A DNA stretch of 53,875 nt from Thiotrichales bacterium (GCA_018658305.1 JABHVM010000004.1:1-53875); one strand, 5' to 3'; shown: positions 7,925-17,023, counted from the stretch's first letter. Notes: generated by a model from the letters alone, not told the origin. Numbers and translations are program-made.

Positions 7925-10457
7925 TACTATTTAGCGGAAGTCCTGGGTGGATGCAACGGGAGGGGCAAATTTCAGCAGCCTCCACCAACTCTGCATAGGT
8001 TCCAGCATTTGGATCTGCTATGTATGCTTGTTTGTCATCGTTATAAACAAACATCTGTGGATTCATATTGGTACAGTCATTACAGGTTGTGCAGAGCATG
8101 GTCTCAATCCAAGGATCTTCACTAACTTCTGCAGCAGGTTCACTTGCGGCTACTGTTTCACTCTGTTCAGAATTATCTTCTGTAGCACTCTCTTCACTCT
8201 CTGCAGGAGAGCTACTCTCAGTCTCGCTAGAACTTTGCGGTATTGAACTATTTCTGCTAGATGTCGAGTCTCCTTGCATTGCAGCAGGGTTCATCCCCAT
8301 CAGTACCTGAGCCAACTGTCCCATAACTTTAGTTGTGGCATCATTTTGAAGCTCTTGCAGTTCACTTGTATGGACTGTTTTGAGTTCACTAATCTCACTG
8401 TTTTTCCTAGCCTCTATGGTAAGAGTGGTATCGTTAATCGCCTGCTCTATATGAGGGCTCTTAACTCCAGCAATCTCTTGTAGTGTGTGCCAATAGTTAA
8501 GGCGGTCGCGGCAGGCGAGGATGAGCTCACGAGATACAACCGCTCTATGCATTACATTATCCCTGTTCATAGTCCAGACAAAAGGAATTAGTGAGAAGCG
8601 TGTAGTTTCGTTATGAGTAAGATACTCTGCAACAGGAGAGAGACTATCTGACTCAAAGTTATCTGGAATCAGGCGGAAGTGGCTCCGTAGTTTGGGAACT
8701 AACAGTGCGTAATCTGCGAATGTAAAAGCAAGTTCAGTATGAGTTACATCTCCGCTCTCATCTCTATAGCTGAAAGGGTGGGTTGCCCAATCTCTATCTG
8801 GTTGTGGGTTTACGCTAAAGTTCATACGCTCTGCAAAGGTGTCGCCACTCTCTGGGTTGATGCGGAAAAATGGGTGAACGCGGCTCTCTAAGGCAGCACT
8901 TGATACCATCCAAGGATCTAGTAAAAATTGTTTTTTACTTTTAGTGATATTCGGAGATATAAGATGAGGATCCTCTTCATGGATAGTAGACTGCTCTTGT
9001 ACTCCTGTATTAATAAGATGAATAGCGGTGCGAGGTATCTCAGTCGCTTCTATAAAGCCTTGTATGAGATGTTGGTACCGAGCTGCAGAGCTCTGGGCTA
9101 CATAGCACTGACGATGAGCCATAGCAATGTATCCAAGCTCTAAGCGAAAATCTCTAAATGGAGAGCTTTTCTCTGTAGCAGCAGGGTTTGCATGTCCTTT
9201 AACTCTACTCATTATCTGGATTGGTCGTCCTGACCCAAGTAGTTGAGAGAATGAGCTCAGTCCCTCCTGAGCTAGCCGATTGGCAGGTTCTAACGCAATA
9301 ATTGCTGGAACTAATAAGAGCTCCTGTTCAGAGAACGCTTCCCACCCAAAATTATTAAACCATGGGTCGTGAATAGTTGCGCTGTATTGGTTAGAGACCT
9401 CTAACTTTGCAATACGACAGGCACTAAATAGAGATGACAGTTTCGCCGCCTCCTGATCAAATAGATCGGCAGATCTAGAGCATGGATCTTTGGCTACCTC
9501 TCCTTTTATGGTCTTATTTTCATCTACACTGTAGTCTCCTGTGTGGATAAAGTAGAGTTGGATGGAACTACGCTTAAACTGGTTAAGTATTTTTAAAGCA
9601 CTATCCATCCGCTCCATTCTTTCTGGAGGTATAACTATGGTTCCACTTTTATTGGGTAAAATAGAGGAGAAAGCAGCAGGGTTAAAGTGGGATGCATTAC
9701 TTCCAACACTCTTCTCAAGCGCTTCGGTTCCTAAAGCATCTCCTCGTTTATGTTTTTCTACCTCAATAATCTGGGTTAGTTGTCTAATTAAACTATCACG
9801 CTCTTTTTCAAACTTTCCCCAGCGCTCTGCAGATCTTTGATGAACTAAATGAATCATCAGTTTGGTTGCAGTATAGCGGTCATAGGAGAGGATTCTATCC
9901 TCTTGACTAAAAGAGTTTACAAGTTGATCTAATGACTCTTGGAGTGTCTCTCTATTTTCTGGAGATAGATTGAGGTGCTGTTGCAGAGAAGCAGCTGCTT
10001 GTTTTAAGATATCTGTAGCTAGTGGTTCTGTTGAGTTGTTAGAACCATTACTAAGTGATTTTTTTTCTATGTTTTGAGTTAAATTATGCTCCTCAATAAG
10101 TTCACGCATCTCTCGCTCTATCCACGAGATATTATCCTTTAAAAAGCGTGCACTATTTTTTCCAGGAGAAAAAGTCTCTATACTCTCACTCAGATGGCTG
10201 GTTAGAGGTTGAGCATAATGTTTTCCACTCTCACCACCATTCGCAAAGAGTACTAACGGATAGTCATAACGGATTTTTGAAGTATCACGAAATGGGTTTA
10301 GTAGAGCGGGGAGATGGTCGCTGCTTATCTCTTCAGTATCTCGCTCTACACTCGGATCTCCTAAGTGAAAGTGATGGAGAGTATGAAGTATTTCAGGCTC
10401 TGTTTTAGGGGCAGACTCTGTTTTGGGGAGTGTAGGAAGAGATGGCGAACTACTCAT
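7869..10457 (-). CDS. Short PFOR-like protein with coiled coil and C-terminal ferredoxin domain
   Basis: This 862-residue protein has a Pro/Ser-rich N terminus and a poorly recognisable region to ~370. A segment at ~380-490 follows, with PAIIALEPANRLAQEG and CYVAQSSAARYQHL, resembling domain VI of PFOR but lacking a thiamine-diphosphate GDG motif. After ~670 comes a coiled coil (ISELKTVHTSELQELQ), a Ser/Glu-rich linker (~725-780), and a ferredoxin-like tail with CTTCNDC (789-795) and CPSRC (831-835). The coiled coil resembles the end of the 1143-residue protein, so the two look paralogous. Its start overlaps the korB stop by 4 bp (ATGA). It may receive electrons from KorAB through the built-in ferredoxin, since no separate ferredoxin gene lies in the cluster. 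Function inferred. Confidence 0.85.
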   Translation of the reverse strand: MSSSPSLPTLPKTESAPKTEPEILHTLHHFHLGDPSVERDTEEISSDHLPALLNPFRDTSKIRYDYPLVLFANGGESGKHYAQPLTSHLSESIETFSPGKNSARFLKDNISWIEREMRELIEEHNLTQNIEKKSLSNGSNNSTEPLATDILKQAAASLQQHLNLSPENRETLQESLDQLVNSFSQEDRILSYDRYTATKLMIHLVHQRSAERWGKFEKERDSLIRQLTQIIEVEKHKRGDALGTEALEKSVGSNASHFNPAAFSSILPNKSGTIVIPPERMERMDSALKILNQFKRSSIQLYFIHTGDYSVDENKTIKGEVAKDPCSRSADLFDQEAAKLSSLFSACRIAKLEVSNQYSATIHDPWFNNFGWEAFSEQELLLVPAIIALEPANRLAQEGLSSFSQLLGSGRPIQIMSRVKGHANPAATEKSSPFRDFRLELGYIAMAHRQCYVAQSSAARYQHLIQGFIEATEIPRTAIHLINTGVQEQSTIHEEDPHLISPNITKSKKQFLLDPWMVSSAALESRVHPFFRINPESGDTFAERMNFSVNPQPDRDWATHPFSYRDESGDVTHTELAFTFADYALLVPKLRSHFRLIPDNFESDSLSPVAEYLTHNETTRFSLIPFVWTMNRDNVMHRAVVSRELILACRDRLNYWHTLQEIAGVKSPHIEQAINDTTLTIEARKNSEISELKTVHTSELQELQNDATTKVMGQLAQVLMGMNPAAMQGDSTSSRNSSIPQSSSETESSSPAESEESATEDNSEQSETVAASEPAAEVSEDPWIETMLCTTCNDCTNMNPQMFVYNDDKQAYIADPNAGTYAELVEAAEICPSRCIHPGLPLNSSEADLDELIERAAPFNQI

Positions 10458-11416
10458 ATTGCAAACGCATCCAAAGCCTTATTAGTAGCAGCTATCTTAT
10501 CTTCATCAGTTATATCATGTCCCAATGCAGATAGATCGCTATAGCACGGTATATCTTCATTTTTGTAGAGCAGTCCAACAGGAATGATACCTTTGGTTGT
10601 CTCATCTCTAGCGATATCTAAGGCAGTTGTCATATCTGATGGGTCGTGCTCACGGCTCTCTGGGAAGAGGCGTTCTAGTCCAGCTGCCACAGGAATGCCA
10701 TCATGATGCTTTAAGAGTAGAAGTTTGGAAGAGTCATTCTGAAGTTCTTTAGTGATTCCATCTACAAACACTGGACAGCGTTGGATGATACGTACAAAAC
10801 TTGTCCCTTTATGTTCGTGTGCAGCTTTGAGTGTTTCGTAGAGTAGTGGAGGATTCCAGTCAATAACTTGTGCCACAAATGAGGCGTTGGTAATTCCTAA
10901 AGTTACTGTAAGTGGGTTTAGTGCATCAAGGAATGACCCTTCTGGGTGGGTGTTGGTTTTAAGGTCAATAGGGCTAGTTGGAGATGTCTGTTTTTTGGTT
11001 AATCCATAGATCTGATTATCGAAGATCAATATAGTCATATCCATATTGTAACGAACAGCATGAATCCAGTGACCAGCTCCTATTGAGAAGCAGTCACCAT
11101 CACCAGTCGCAACCCACACATCAAGCTCGGGACGACGAGATTTTACTCCACAAGCTAACGGGAGCGCACGTCCATGGGTACCATGTAGTCCATAAGTTGC
11201 CATATAGTGGGGCATACGACTAGAGCAGCCAATGCCAGAGATAAATACGCTCTTCTCTGGAGGGAGTTGAGCATCTCTCAATATTCGGTGTGCAGTTGCT
11301 AATACGGCATGGTCGCCACAGCCATCACACCAACGCGCTTCATTACCTTCATAGTCATCAATAGTGAAATAGCGCTCTTGAATATCTAGAGACCAATCTG
11401 CTTTTATTCCAAACAT
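10454..11416 (-). CDS. korB: 2-oxoacid:acceptor oxidoreductase, beta subunit
   Basis: The 320-residue protein is a KorB-type subunit carrying thiamine diphosphate and one [4Fe-4S] cluster. The N terminus has WCDGCGDH, followed by GIGCSSRMP and HGRALPLACG. The thiamine-diphosphate motif GDGDCFSIGAGH...FDNQIYGLTKKQ is complete, so this is the catalytic centre for 2-oxoacid oxidation or reductive carboxylation. Its length fits 2-oxoglutarate-type enzymes, but substrate (2-oxoglutarate or pyruvate) cannot be fixed from sequence. It starts 3 bp after korA, with GAGGAAG inside the korA 3' end as ribosome-binding site, and its stop overlaps the next gene by 4 bp. Confidence 0.95.
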   Translation of the reverse strand: MFGIKADWSLDIQERYFTIDDYEGNEARWCDGCGDHAVLATAHRILRDAQLPPEKSVFISGIGCSSRMPHYMATYGLHGTHGRALPLACGVKSRRPELDVWVATGDGDCFSIGAGHWIHAVRYNMDMTILIFDNQIYGLTKKQTSPTSPIDLKTNTHPEGSFLDALNPLTVTLGITNASFVAQVIDWNPPLLYETLKAAHEHKGTSFVRIIQRCPVFVDGITKELQNDSSKLLLLKHHDGIPVAAGLERLFPESREHDPSDMTTALDIARDETTKGIIPVGLLYKNEDIPCYSDLSALGHDITDEDKIAATNKALDAFAI

Positions 11417-11419
11417 AAT

Positions 11420-13300
11420 CTATTCTTCCTCTGCGCTGTTATCTGATTTAACTTTAGTTAGGCGCTGTTGCAGCACCTCTTCAATTATAGCTGGTTGCAA
11501 TGGATGTCCATATACAACTGACCAGCAATCTACATCAACTAAAGTCTGGATGCGAAGAATTGATGCTAGCTGAGCATATCTACGGTTCTCTGGAGTAATC
11601 ATAGGAGCGTCTGGATCATCACTATAGTTGACTTCAATAGTCATAACTTTTTTGAAGTTAGAGAAAATCTCCCCTAAACCTGGTTCTAGAGGAGAGAGGA
11701 AGCGAAGATGGATAGTAGATATCTTCTCCCCTTTTTTACGCAGATCATCCACAGCCTCTTCAATTGCCCCAATGGTTGAGCCCCATCCTATAACTAGGAG
11801 ATCGCCGCTACTCTCACCATGAATTTTTGGAGGGGTTAATGTGCTCTGCAGAGTGGCCAGTTTTCGACTTCTATGTGCAGTGCTTTTTTGATTGTCTTCA
11901 GCTTCATAAGATACTTTACTAAACTTAGTGTGAGATAGTCCAGTTAGTACATACTCACCATTTGGCATGCCAGGAATTGGGCGTTGAGAGAGCCCCGTTT
12001 TATCATCCCAATCATAAGCTGGAACACTTTTATCCCATTCAGATTGATCAAGTGGTGGTGCTAGCATATCCCTATTAAGGTCGGGGCGATCCCACGGTTG
12101 AACTCCAGTCGCTAGATTGGCGTCTGTCAATACTACAACAGGAGTACGGAAAGATTCAGCGAGCTGACGCGCCAATACAACTAGGCTAAAACACTCTGGA
12201 ATGGTTGCTGCAGCAAGAATGATTTTTGGGGCATCGCCAGGCTCACCATAGAGCGTGGAGAGTAGATCCCCCTGCTCAATCTTAGTTGGGAGTCCAGTTG
12301 ATGGACCGCCTCGTTGTACATTTACAATGACTAGAGGGATTTCTGCCATAACTGCAAGTCCAATACTCTCTGTTTTGAGAGCCATTCCAGGACCTGAAGT
12401 TATAGTGCATGCAGTTTTTCCAGCGTAAGAGGATCCGATAGCAAAGGCTATCGCTGCAATCTCATCTTCAGCCTGATGTACAAAACCACCGCAGGCAGGG
12501 AATACATCTGCTAGATAGTGAGATGCAGAAGTTGCAGGAGTGATAGGATACATAGATACAAGTTCCATTCCTGACGCCATCACTCCTAAACCAATTGCGG
12601 TGTTACCGTTGGTAACTACCATAGGTCTATCATCTGATTTCTCTTGTGGAGGAATATCAAAAAAGTATTCACTTAGTTCATCTGCGGCAAATTTGTAACC
12701 AGCATCGAAGAGTTCTTGGTTGCTGCTGATGATTTTTTCAGCTTTTCCTTTAAAGGTTAGGGCGATCTCATTGCGCCCCATATCTTGATCACGATTATAG
12801 ATACGGCAGAGCATCCCTAGCACAAACATATTTTTGCCCTTGCGAGGATCTTTGACCACTTTCAGGCACGCTTCATGGATAGATAGTTCGTGGACAACTA
12901 ACCCATGTTGACGAAACTCTACCACTGCATCTGCATACATCTTCTGAATCTCTGTTGATGGATCACTAGCCCATCTGTTATCTAACAGAACGATAGTTCC
13001 CTCTTTAAATGCACCATTGGCGATACGAGAGTAGAGGACTTGTTCATTAAACGCTACAACTAGATCACCCTCATTACCAACATTGGTCACTTTTGTAGAG
13101 CCCAGACGAATACGAATTCCACTAGCTCCTGATGGGGTGCGAGCTGGGGGTTGGATCTCAGCAGGGATAATTTCTACAGTCCATACCCCATTACCTAGTT
13201 TGGCTCCAATGTTACCGAAGGTTTGGCCACACTTCTGTGCACCTTCTCCAGAGTCACTGACAATTTCAACAATATGTTCTTGTATAACTTGTGGTTCCAC
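11420..13300 (-). CDS. korA: 2-oxoacid:acceptor oxidoreductase, fused gamma-alpha subunit
   Basis: In this 626-residue protein the gamma domain (about residues 1-195, GEGAQKCGQTFG) is fused in front of the alpha domain (~225-620, MYPITPATSAS, EDEIAAIAFAIG, TSGPGMALKTE, RGGPSTGLPTK). This is the long two-subunit KorAB architecture known from oxygen-tolerant 2-oxoglutarate:ferredoxin oxidoreductases such as that of Mycobacterium tuberculosis. It converts a 2-oxoacid plus CoA to acyl-CoA, CO2 and reduced acceptor, or the reverse in reductive carbon fixation. GTG start with AAGGAA upstream. A 136-bp gap separates it from the nuoF-like gene, so it may have its own promoter. Confidence 0.95.
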   Translation of the reverse strand: MEPQVIQEHIVEIVSDSGEGAQKCGQTFGNIGAKLGNGVWTVEIIPAEIQPPARTPSGASGIRIRLGSTKVTNVGNEGDLVVAFNEQVLYSRIANGAFKEGTIVLLDNRWASDPSTEIQKMYADAVVEFRQHGLVVHELSIHEACLKVVKDPRKGKNMFVLGMLCRIYNRDQDMGRNEIALTFKGKAEKIISSNQELFDAGYKFAADELSEYFFDIPPQEKSDDRPMVVTNGNTAIGLGVMASGMELVSMYPITPATSASHYLADVFPACGGFVHQAEDEIAAIAFAIGSSYAGKTACTITSGPGMALKTESIGLAVMAEIPLVIVNVQRGGPSTGLPTKIEQGDLLSTLYGEPGDAPKIILAAATIPECFSLVVLARQLAESFRTPVVVLTDANLATGVQPWDRPDLNRDMLAPPLDQSEWDKSVPAYDWDDKTGLSQRPIPGMPNGEYVLTGLSHTKFSKVSYEAEDNQKSTAHRSRKLATLQSTLTPPKIHGESSGDLLVIGWGSTIGAIEEAVDDLRKKGEKISTIHLRFLSPLEPGLGEIFSNFKKVMTIEVNYSDDPDAPMITPENRRYAQLASILRIQTLVDVDCWSVVYGHPLQPAIIEEVLQQRLTKVKSDNSAEEE

Positions 13301-13349
13301 GGAATATTTCCTTAAATTTTATTATAAATAACTATGAATTTAGCTACTA

Positions 13350-13379
13350 ATTATCTCATAAAGCATAGGGGTAAATCAA
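13350..13379 (-). promoter_or_regulatory. Candidate sigma-70-like promoter for korA
   Basis: On the minus strand, TTGATT and GATAAT are separated by 18 bp, about 50 bp upstream of the korA GTG. The hexamers are reasonable but not perfect, and the AT-rich surroundings make chance matches possible. It lies in the only sizeable gap inside the redox cluster. Confidence 0.4.
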
Positions 13380-13396
13380 GTTGAACTATAACACTA

Positions 13397-13417
13397 CAAT
13401 TGATATTAGGTCAATTG
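13397..13417. promoter_or_regulatory. Inverted repeat upstream of korA, candidate operator
   Basis: A perfect 7-bp inverted repeat, CAATTGA-N7-TCAATTG, lies just upstream of the candidate korA -35. It has no T-tract and so is not a terminator. The core TTGAC-N5-ATCAA resembles an FNR/CRP half-site pair but its spacing is one base too long, so the binding protein is unknown. Confidence 0.4.
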
Positions 13418-13436
13418 CGGTCATCTTGGGATAGAT

Positions 13437-14738
13437 CTATCTATTATCAACGGTTTTATCAATTAATAGTGGTTGCTCATATTCGTCCATAAAGTGGTAG
13501 AGTGAGCTATCTAAAAGCTTCATTGCTCCATCTAAGAGGTGACAACGACCACTTCCAGGAAGTATTTTTGTGAGGTTTATTAGTGTGTCTAAATCTGCTT
13601 GACTTCCGCTACCGCTATCAATTTTAGTTAGAAGTTGGGCTGCGTAGTAGGTGCCAGTTTTGCACGATGGACACTGACCACAAGATGATTTTGCAAAAAA
13701 TGAGATATACTCTGTAACTCTGCGCACAACTCCTGTCCCTTCAGAGACTACAATCATTGCTCCTGTACCAAGACTAGAGCGTCGCTCTTGTACTTTATAA
13801 AAATCTAGCGGCACATCGAGATCCTTAGGGGTGAGAATTGTGTTTGAAGGTCCCCCCATAAAAACAGCTTTTAGTTTACGATTTAGGAGCATTCCTCCTC
13901 CATGGATATCGATCAGCTCTTGAAGTGGTGTGCCCATTGGGAGCTCATAAGCTCCAGGGCGCAGCACATCTCCACTTAGGGAGAATATCTTGGTGCCGTG
14001 AGATGAGCCTCTTCCTAAACTCTTAAACCACTCTGCACCATTACGCATAATGTGAGATACATTTGCAATGGTCTCAATATTGTTTATAAGAGTAGGCATT
14101 CCAAATAGTCCAGCTTTAGCAGGATATGGTGGTTTGCCGCGTGGAAATGGAAAGTTACCCTCAATAGATTCAAGTGCAGCGGTCTCTTCTCCACCAATAT
14201 AGTGCCCAGAGCTGGCAACTACGAAGAGCTCTAGAGGCCGTCCTAGCTCTGTAGAAATTCTTTGGAGAAGAGTGCTATCGCTCCACTGTTCAGTAGCCTC
14301 TTCCATCGCCTCTAGTGATCCTTTCTGCTCTGGGTTTATATAGAAGACAATTTGATTTGCTCCAACGCCAAGAGCGGTAATTAGAGCGCCTTCAATCACT
14401 TGATGTGGAGTCTCTTTTAGAAGAATACGGTCTTTGAATGTGCCTGGTTCATCTTCATTACCATTACAGATTAGGTATTTATCGATATCGGTGGATCTGC
14501 TCCCATCTTCGTTAAGCCCCTCTTCAGAAACATAACTCCATTTAATATGGGTTGGAAAACCACTTCCTCCTAAACCTAATAACTCTGCATTTTTTATTGT
14601 TGGGATTATTGAGTCTGGGTCTTGTAAGGCATTTTCCAGTCCCTCTCCACCAACATCTACCATCCAAGTATCAAGATCTGCGCCAAAACGGCGTTCAGGA
14701 TGAAGTAGTAGTCGATTAGCTTGATCTTTAATGTTCAT
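13437..14738 (-). CDS. NuoF-like NAD(H)/FMN-binding iron-sulfur protein
   Basis: This 433-residue protein matches the NuoF/HoxF/Nqo1 family over its full length. It has the FMN/NADH motifs GLGGSGFPTHIKW, CNGNEDEPGTFKDR and YIGGEETAALESIEG. The [4Fe-4S] ligands are SCGQCPSCKTGTYY plus the distal SGRCHLLDG, so all four cysteines are present. Such proteins exchange hydride between NAD(H) and FMN and pass single electrons to FeS clusters; they are the usual entry site in electron-bifurcating assemblies. No nuoE or nuoG lies nearby, so this is not complex I. It overlaps the frdA-like stop by 4 bp, indicating coupled translation with the FrdAB-like pair. Confidence 0.93.
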   Translation of the reverse strand: MNIKDQANRLLLHPERRFGADLDTWMVDVGGEGLENALQDPDSIIPTIKNAELLGLGGSGFPTHIKWSYVSEEGLNEDGSRSTDIDKYLICNGNEDEPGTFKDRILLKETPHQVIEGALITALGVGANQIVFYINPEQKGSLEAMEEATEQWSDSTLLQRISTELGRPLELFVVASSGHYIGGEETAALESIEGNFPFPRGKPPYPAKAGLFGMPTLINNIETIANVSHIMRNGAEWFKSLGRGSSHGTKIFSLSGDVLRPGAYELPMGTPLQELIDIHGGGMLLNRKLKAVFMGGPSNTILTPKDLDVPLDFYKVQERRSSLGTGAMIVVSEGTGVVRRVTEYISFFAKSSCGQCPSCKTGTYYAAQLLTKIDSGSGSQADLDTLINLTKILPGSGRCHLLDGAMKLLDSSLYHFMDEYEQPLLIDKTVDNR

Positions 14739-16354
14739 ATTTTTTGGGTTCTACGCAGTTTACTATAGTCTGAATCTAAATCAAACTTAGCGTAATCTGG
14801 GAAGAGCAGAGGCCCCTGCTTCTCTAAAGAGAGGTTCTCTTCAGAGAGTTCTCGGCGCAGCTGGTTAAGATGTTCTATAGATAGTTGTCCGTTATGTCGA
14901 AGTTTTTTGCGCTCCGCAGCTGCCAGACCAGCTCGCCTCCCAAAACTTATAATCTCTAATAGGGCATTTCCCATTAGACGATTTTTACCATGAATCCCTC
15001 CGCTCACCTCTCCACAGCAGAAGAGACCATCTACTTCAGTTCTGCCATCTACATCAATTACTGCTCCACCATTTTGGTAGTGAAGAGTGGGGTAGATGAG
15101 TAGTGGCTCTTTAGTTGGATCTATAGCTGCTTTTTTCCCTAAACTTATCAGTTTAGGAAATCGTTCTGCTAGAATGCCTGGAGAACGGAGCTCTAACCCT
15201 GGAGTATCTAGCCACACGCCAACATTTCCATCTTCTGTTGTTATACCGCGCCCCTCTCTGCACTCTTTAATAACTGCTGCAGCCACAACATCTCGTGCAG
15301 AGAGCTCATCTATAAACCGTTCTCCATTTCCGTTAAGAAGCCAAGTTCCACATGATCTAACACCCTCAGTTATAAGGCTTCCTGTTAGGTGGTTAGGGTG
15401 GGATAGTCCTGTGGGGTGGTACTGGAATGAGTCAAGATCCCGTAGTTTTACCCCCATCCTGTAAGCGAGTACAAGTCCATCTCCAGTTGCCCCGAAGTGA
15501 TTTGAAGTGGGGAAGCCATTAAGGTGCATCCGTCCAATTCCTCCAGTGGCAATAATTACTGATTTTGCACTGACTTGAATATATCTTTTCTGCTGCAGAG
15601 AGGAGATCACTGCGCCAGAACATCCACCCTGCTCATCACCGAGGAGTTCAACTGTTGGCGAGTAGTCCCAGACCTCAATATTACTATTGTGTACTGATTC
15701 ACGCAATATACGCATCATCTCCAATCCGGTATAGTCTCTATAGAAACATATTCTATCTGCAGAAGATCCACCTGCACGGCGGGTTAGAATGTCACCAAAT
15801 TCATCAAGATCAAACTGCATACCCTGTTGAATTAGCCAGCGAATAACATCTGGACCATCTAAAACAAGTTTGCTGACCAATTTAGGATCAGATCTATTGT
15901 GACCCGCAGAGATAGTATCATCATAGTGAAGCTGTGGAGTATCCTCTCTATTGAGTGATGCTTGAATACCACCTTCAGCCATAACTGTATTACTATCTCC
16001 TAGGCGCAATTTTGTAGCTAGAATAACCCTAGCCCCATTTTGTTGTGCAATAAGTGCCGCTGCACAGCCAGCTCCACCACCACCAATGACGAGTACATCT
16101 GTCTCTATGGTTTCAGCACCAGCTAAGTTTGCCTCATTGATGCGAGAATCTGACTGGAGTAGTTCTGCGAGTTGAGTGTGGCAACTATCCCCTCTATTTA
16201 CCCCACTTTTTAAAGTAGTTCTGCACTCTGTAATGTAATCAGGGTGAAACTCCTCTAAAAGAGCCCCTTTTGCCGTAGTGGTTGGAGGTAGAGAAGATTC
16301 CTTTTTAGGGGTGTATTTTTCTAATGCTTCTCTATAGCTTATATTACTATTCAT
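14735..16354 (-). CDS. Fumarate reductase/succinate dehydrogenase-type flavoprotein, soluble form
   Basis: This 539-residue protein has a Rossmann motif (VLVIGGGGAGCAAA) near residue 90 after a ~70-residue N-terminal extension. The fumarate-site residues of the family are present: YHPTGL, TEGVRSCGTW, ELSARDVV, LHYQNGGA and GKNRLMGNAL. The position that carries the covalent FAD histidine in membrane FrdA/SdhA is Asn here (DSNTVMAEGG), so FAD is probably bound non-covalently as in soluble relatives. It lies 12 bp downstream of the frdB-like gene and overlaps the nuoF-like gene by 4 bp; no frdC/frdD anchor is present. Likely NADH-linked fumarate reduction or succinate oxidation. L-aspartate oxidase is a more distant alternative. 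Confidence 0.9.
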   Translation of the reverse strand: MNSNISYREALEKYTPKKESSLPPTTTAKGALLEEFHPDYITECRTTLKSGVNRGDSCHTQLAELLQSDSRINEANLAGAETIETDVLVIGGGGAGCAAALIAQQNGARVILATKLRLGDSNTVMAEGGIQASLNREDTPQLHYDDTISAGHNRSDPKLVSKLVLDGPDVIRWLIQQGMQFDLDEFGDILTRRAGGSSADRICFYRDYTGLEMMRILRESVHNSNIEVWDYSPTVELLGDEQGGCSGAVISSLQQKRYIQVSAKSVIIATGGIGRMHLNGFPTSNHFGATGDGLVLAYRMGVKLRDLDSFQYHPTGLSHPNHLTGSLITEGVRSCGTWLLNGNGERFIDELSARDVVAAAVIKECREGRGITTEDGNVGVWLDTPGLELRSPGILAERFPKLISLGKKAAIDPTKEPLLIYPTLHYQNGGAVIDVDGRTEVDGLFCCGEVSGGIHGKNRLMGNALLEIISFGRRAGLAAAERKKLRHNGQLSIEHLNQLRRELSEENLSLEKQGPLLFPDYAKFDLDSDYSKLRRTQKI

Positions 16355-16366
16355 ATATCTGTCGCT

Positions 16367-17023
16367 CTATGCTTGATCTGTCTCATGTACAACAGTAAGT
16401 TCGCCAGTTCTAATTTTCTCTAATCTATTGATAAGATTAGAGGGTCGAGTGTGAAAGTAGGCGGTAACTCGTCGTGCAAAAAGTCCGACATGGTTAGGAG
16501 ATATCCCTTCAGGGCAACCAGTCATACAGAGGTCACACATAATGCACTCTATAAAAAGATCTCCAGCCTCTCTGAATTTCCCCTTAACTGCAAGTGCAAC
16601 ACCTCTCTCTACATCAATTCCTTTGGGGCAGACCGTACTGCAGCCATGGCAGTTACGACACTGTTGAGCCTCTGGAAATATTTGATGGAATTCAGTTTGG
16701 ACTTCCCAGGAGTTAGCTATTTTTTCAAGTTTATAGTTGTGTTGAGGTGGTGATGGAAAGATTAGAAACATAACTTCCATCTGCTCTTCAACTAGAGTTT
16801 GACACCCAAGTTCCATGCTTATATTATTGGTGTCAGCTCGTTTAACCAGAACTCTACAGGAACCACAGACCCCCTCGAGGCATCCAACTCCTTGAACTCG
16901 TGGGTAACCAGCATGCCAGAGTGCCTGAATAACAGAGAGAGTCGCAGGAGTGCGAATGGAGTCTCCATTAATAGTTACATTAACTTCAGGTTTATCTTTC
17001 GTGATAGCTTCTTCTCTGCTCAT
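16367..17023 (-). CDS. FrdB/HdrC-like iron-sulfur protein
   Basis: The 218-residue protein starts with a [2Fe-2S] ferredoxin domain (CLEGVCGSC with a distal GCQ). It continues with two complete four-cysteine motifs, CRNCHGCSTVCPKG and CIMCDLCMTGCPEG. Canonical SdhB/FrdB has a different third-cluster pattern, and two standard cubane motifs are closer to HdrC, GlpC or the B subunit of thiol:fumarate reductase. It is the first gene of the minus-strand redox cluster and faces flgD across a 145-bp gap. It should pass electrons between the FrdA-like flavin and other cluster proteins. No membrane segment is visible. Confidence 0.9.
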   Translation of the reverse strand: MSREEAITKDKPEVNVTINGDSIRTPATLSVIQALWHAGYPRVQGVGCLEGVCGSCRVLVKRADTNNISMELGCQTLVEEQMEVMFLIFPSPPQHNYKLEKIANSWEVQTEFHQIFPEAQQCRNCHGCSTVCPKGIDVERGVALAVKGKFREAGDLFIECIMCDLCMTGCPEGISPNHVGLFARRVTAYFHTRPSNLINRLEKIRTGELTVVHETDQA

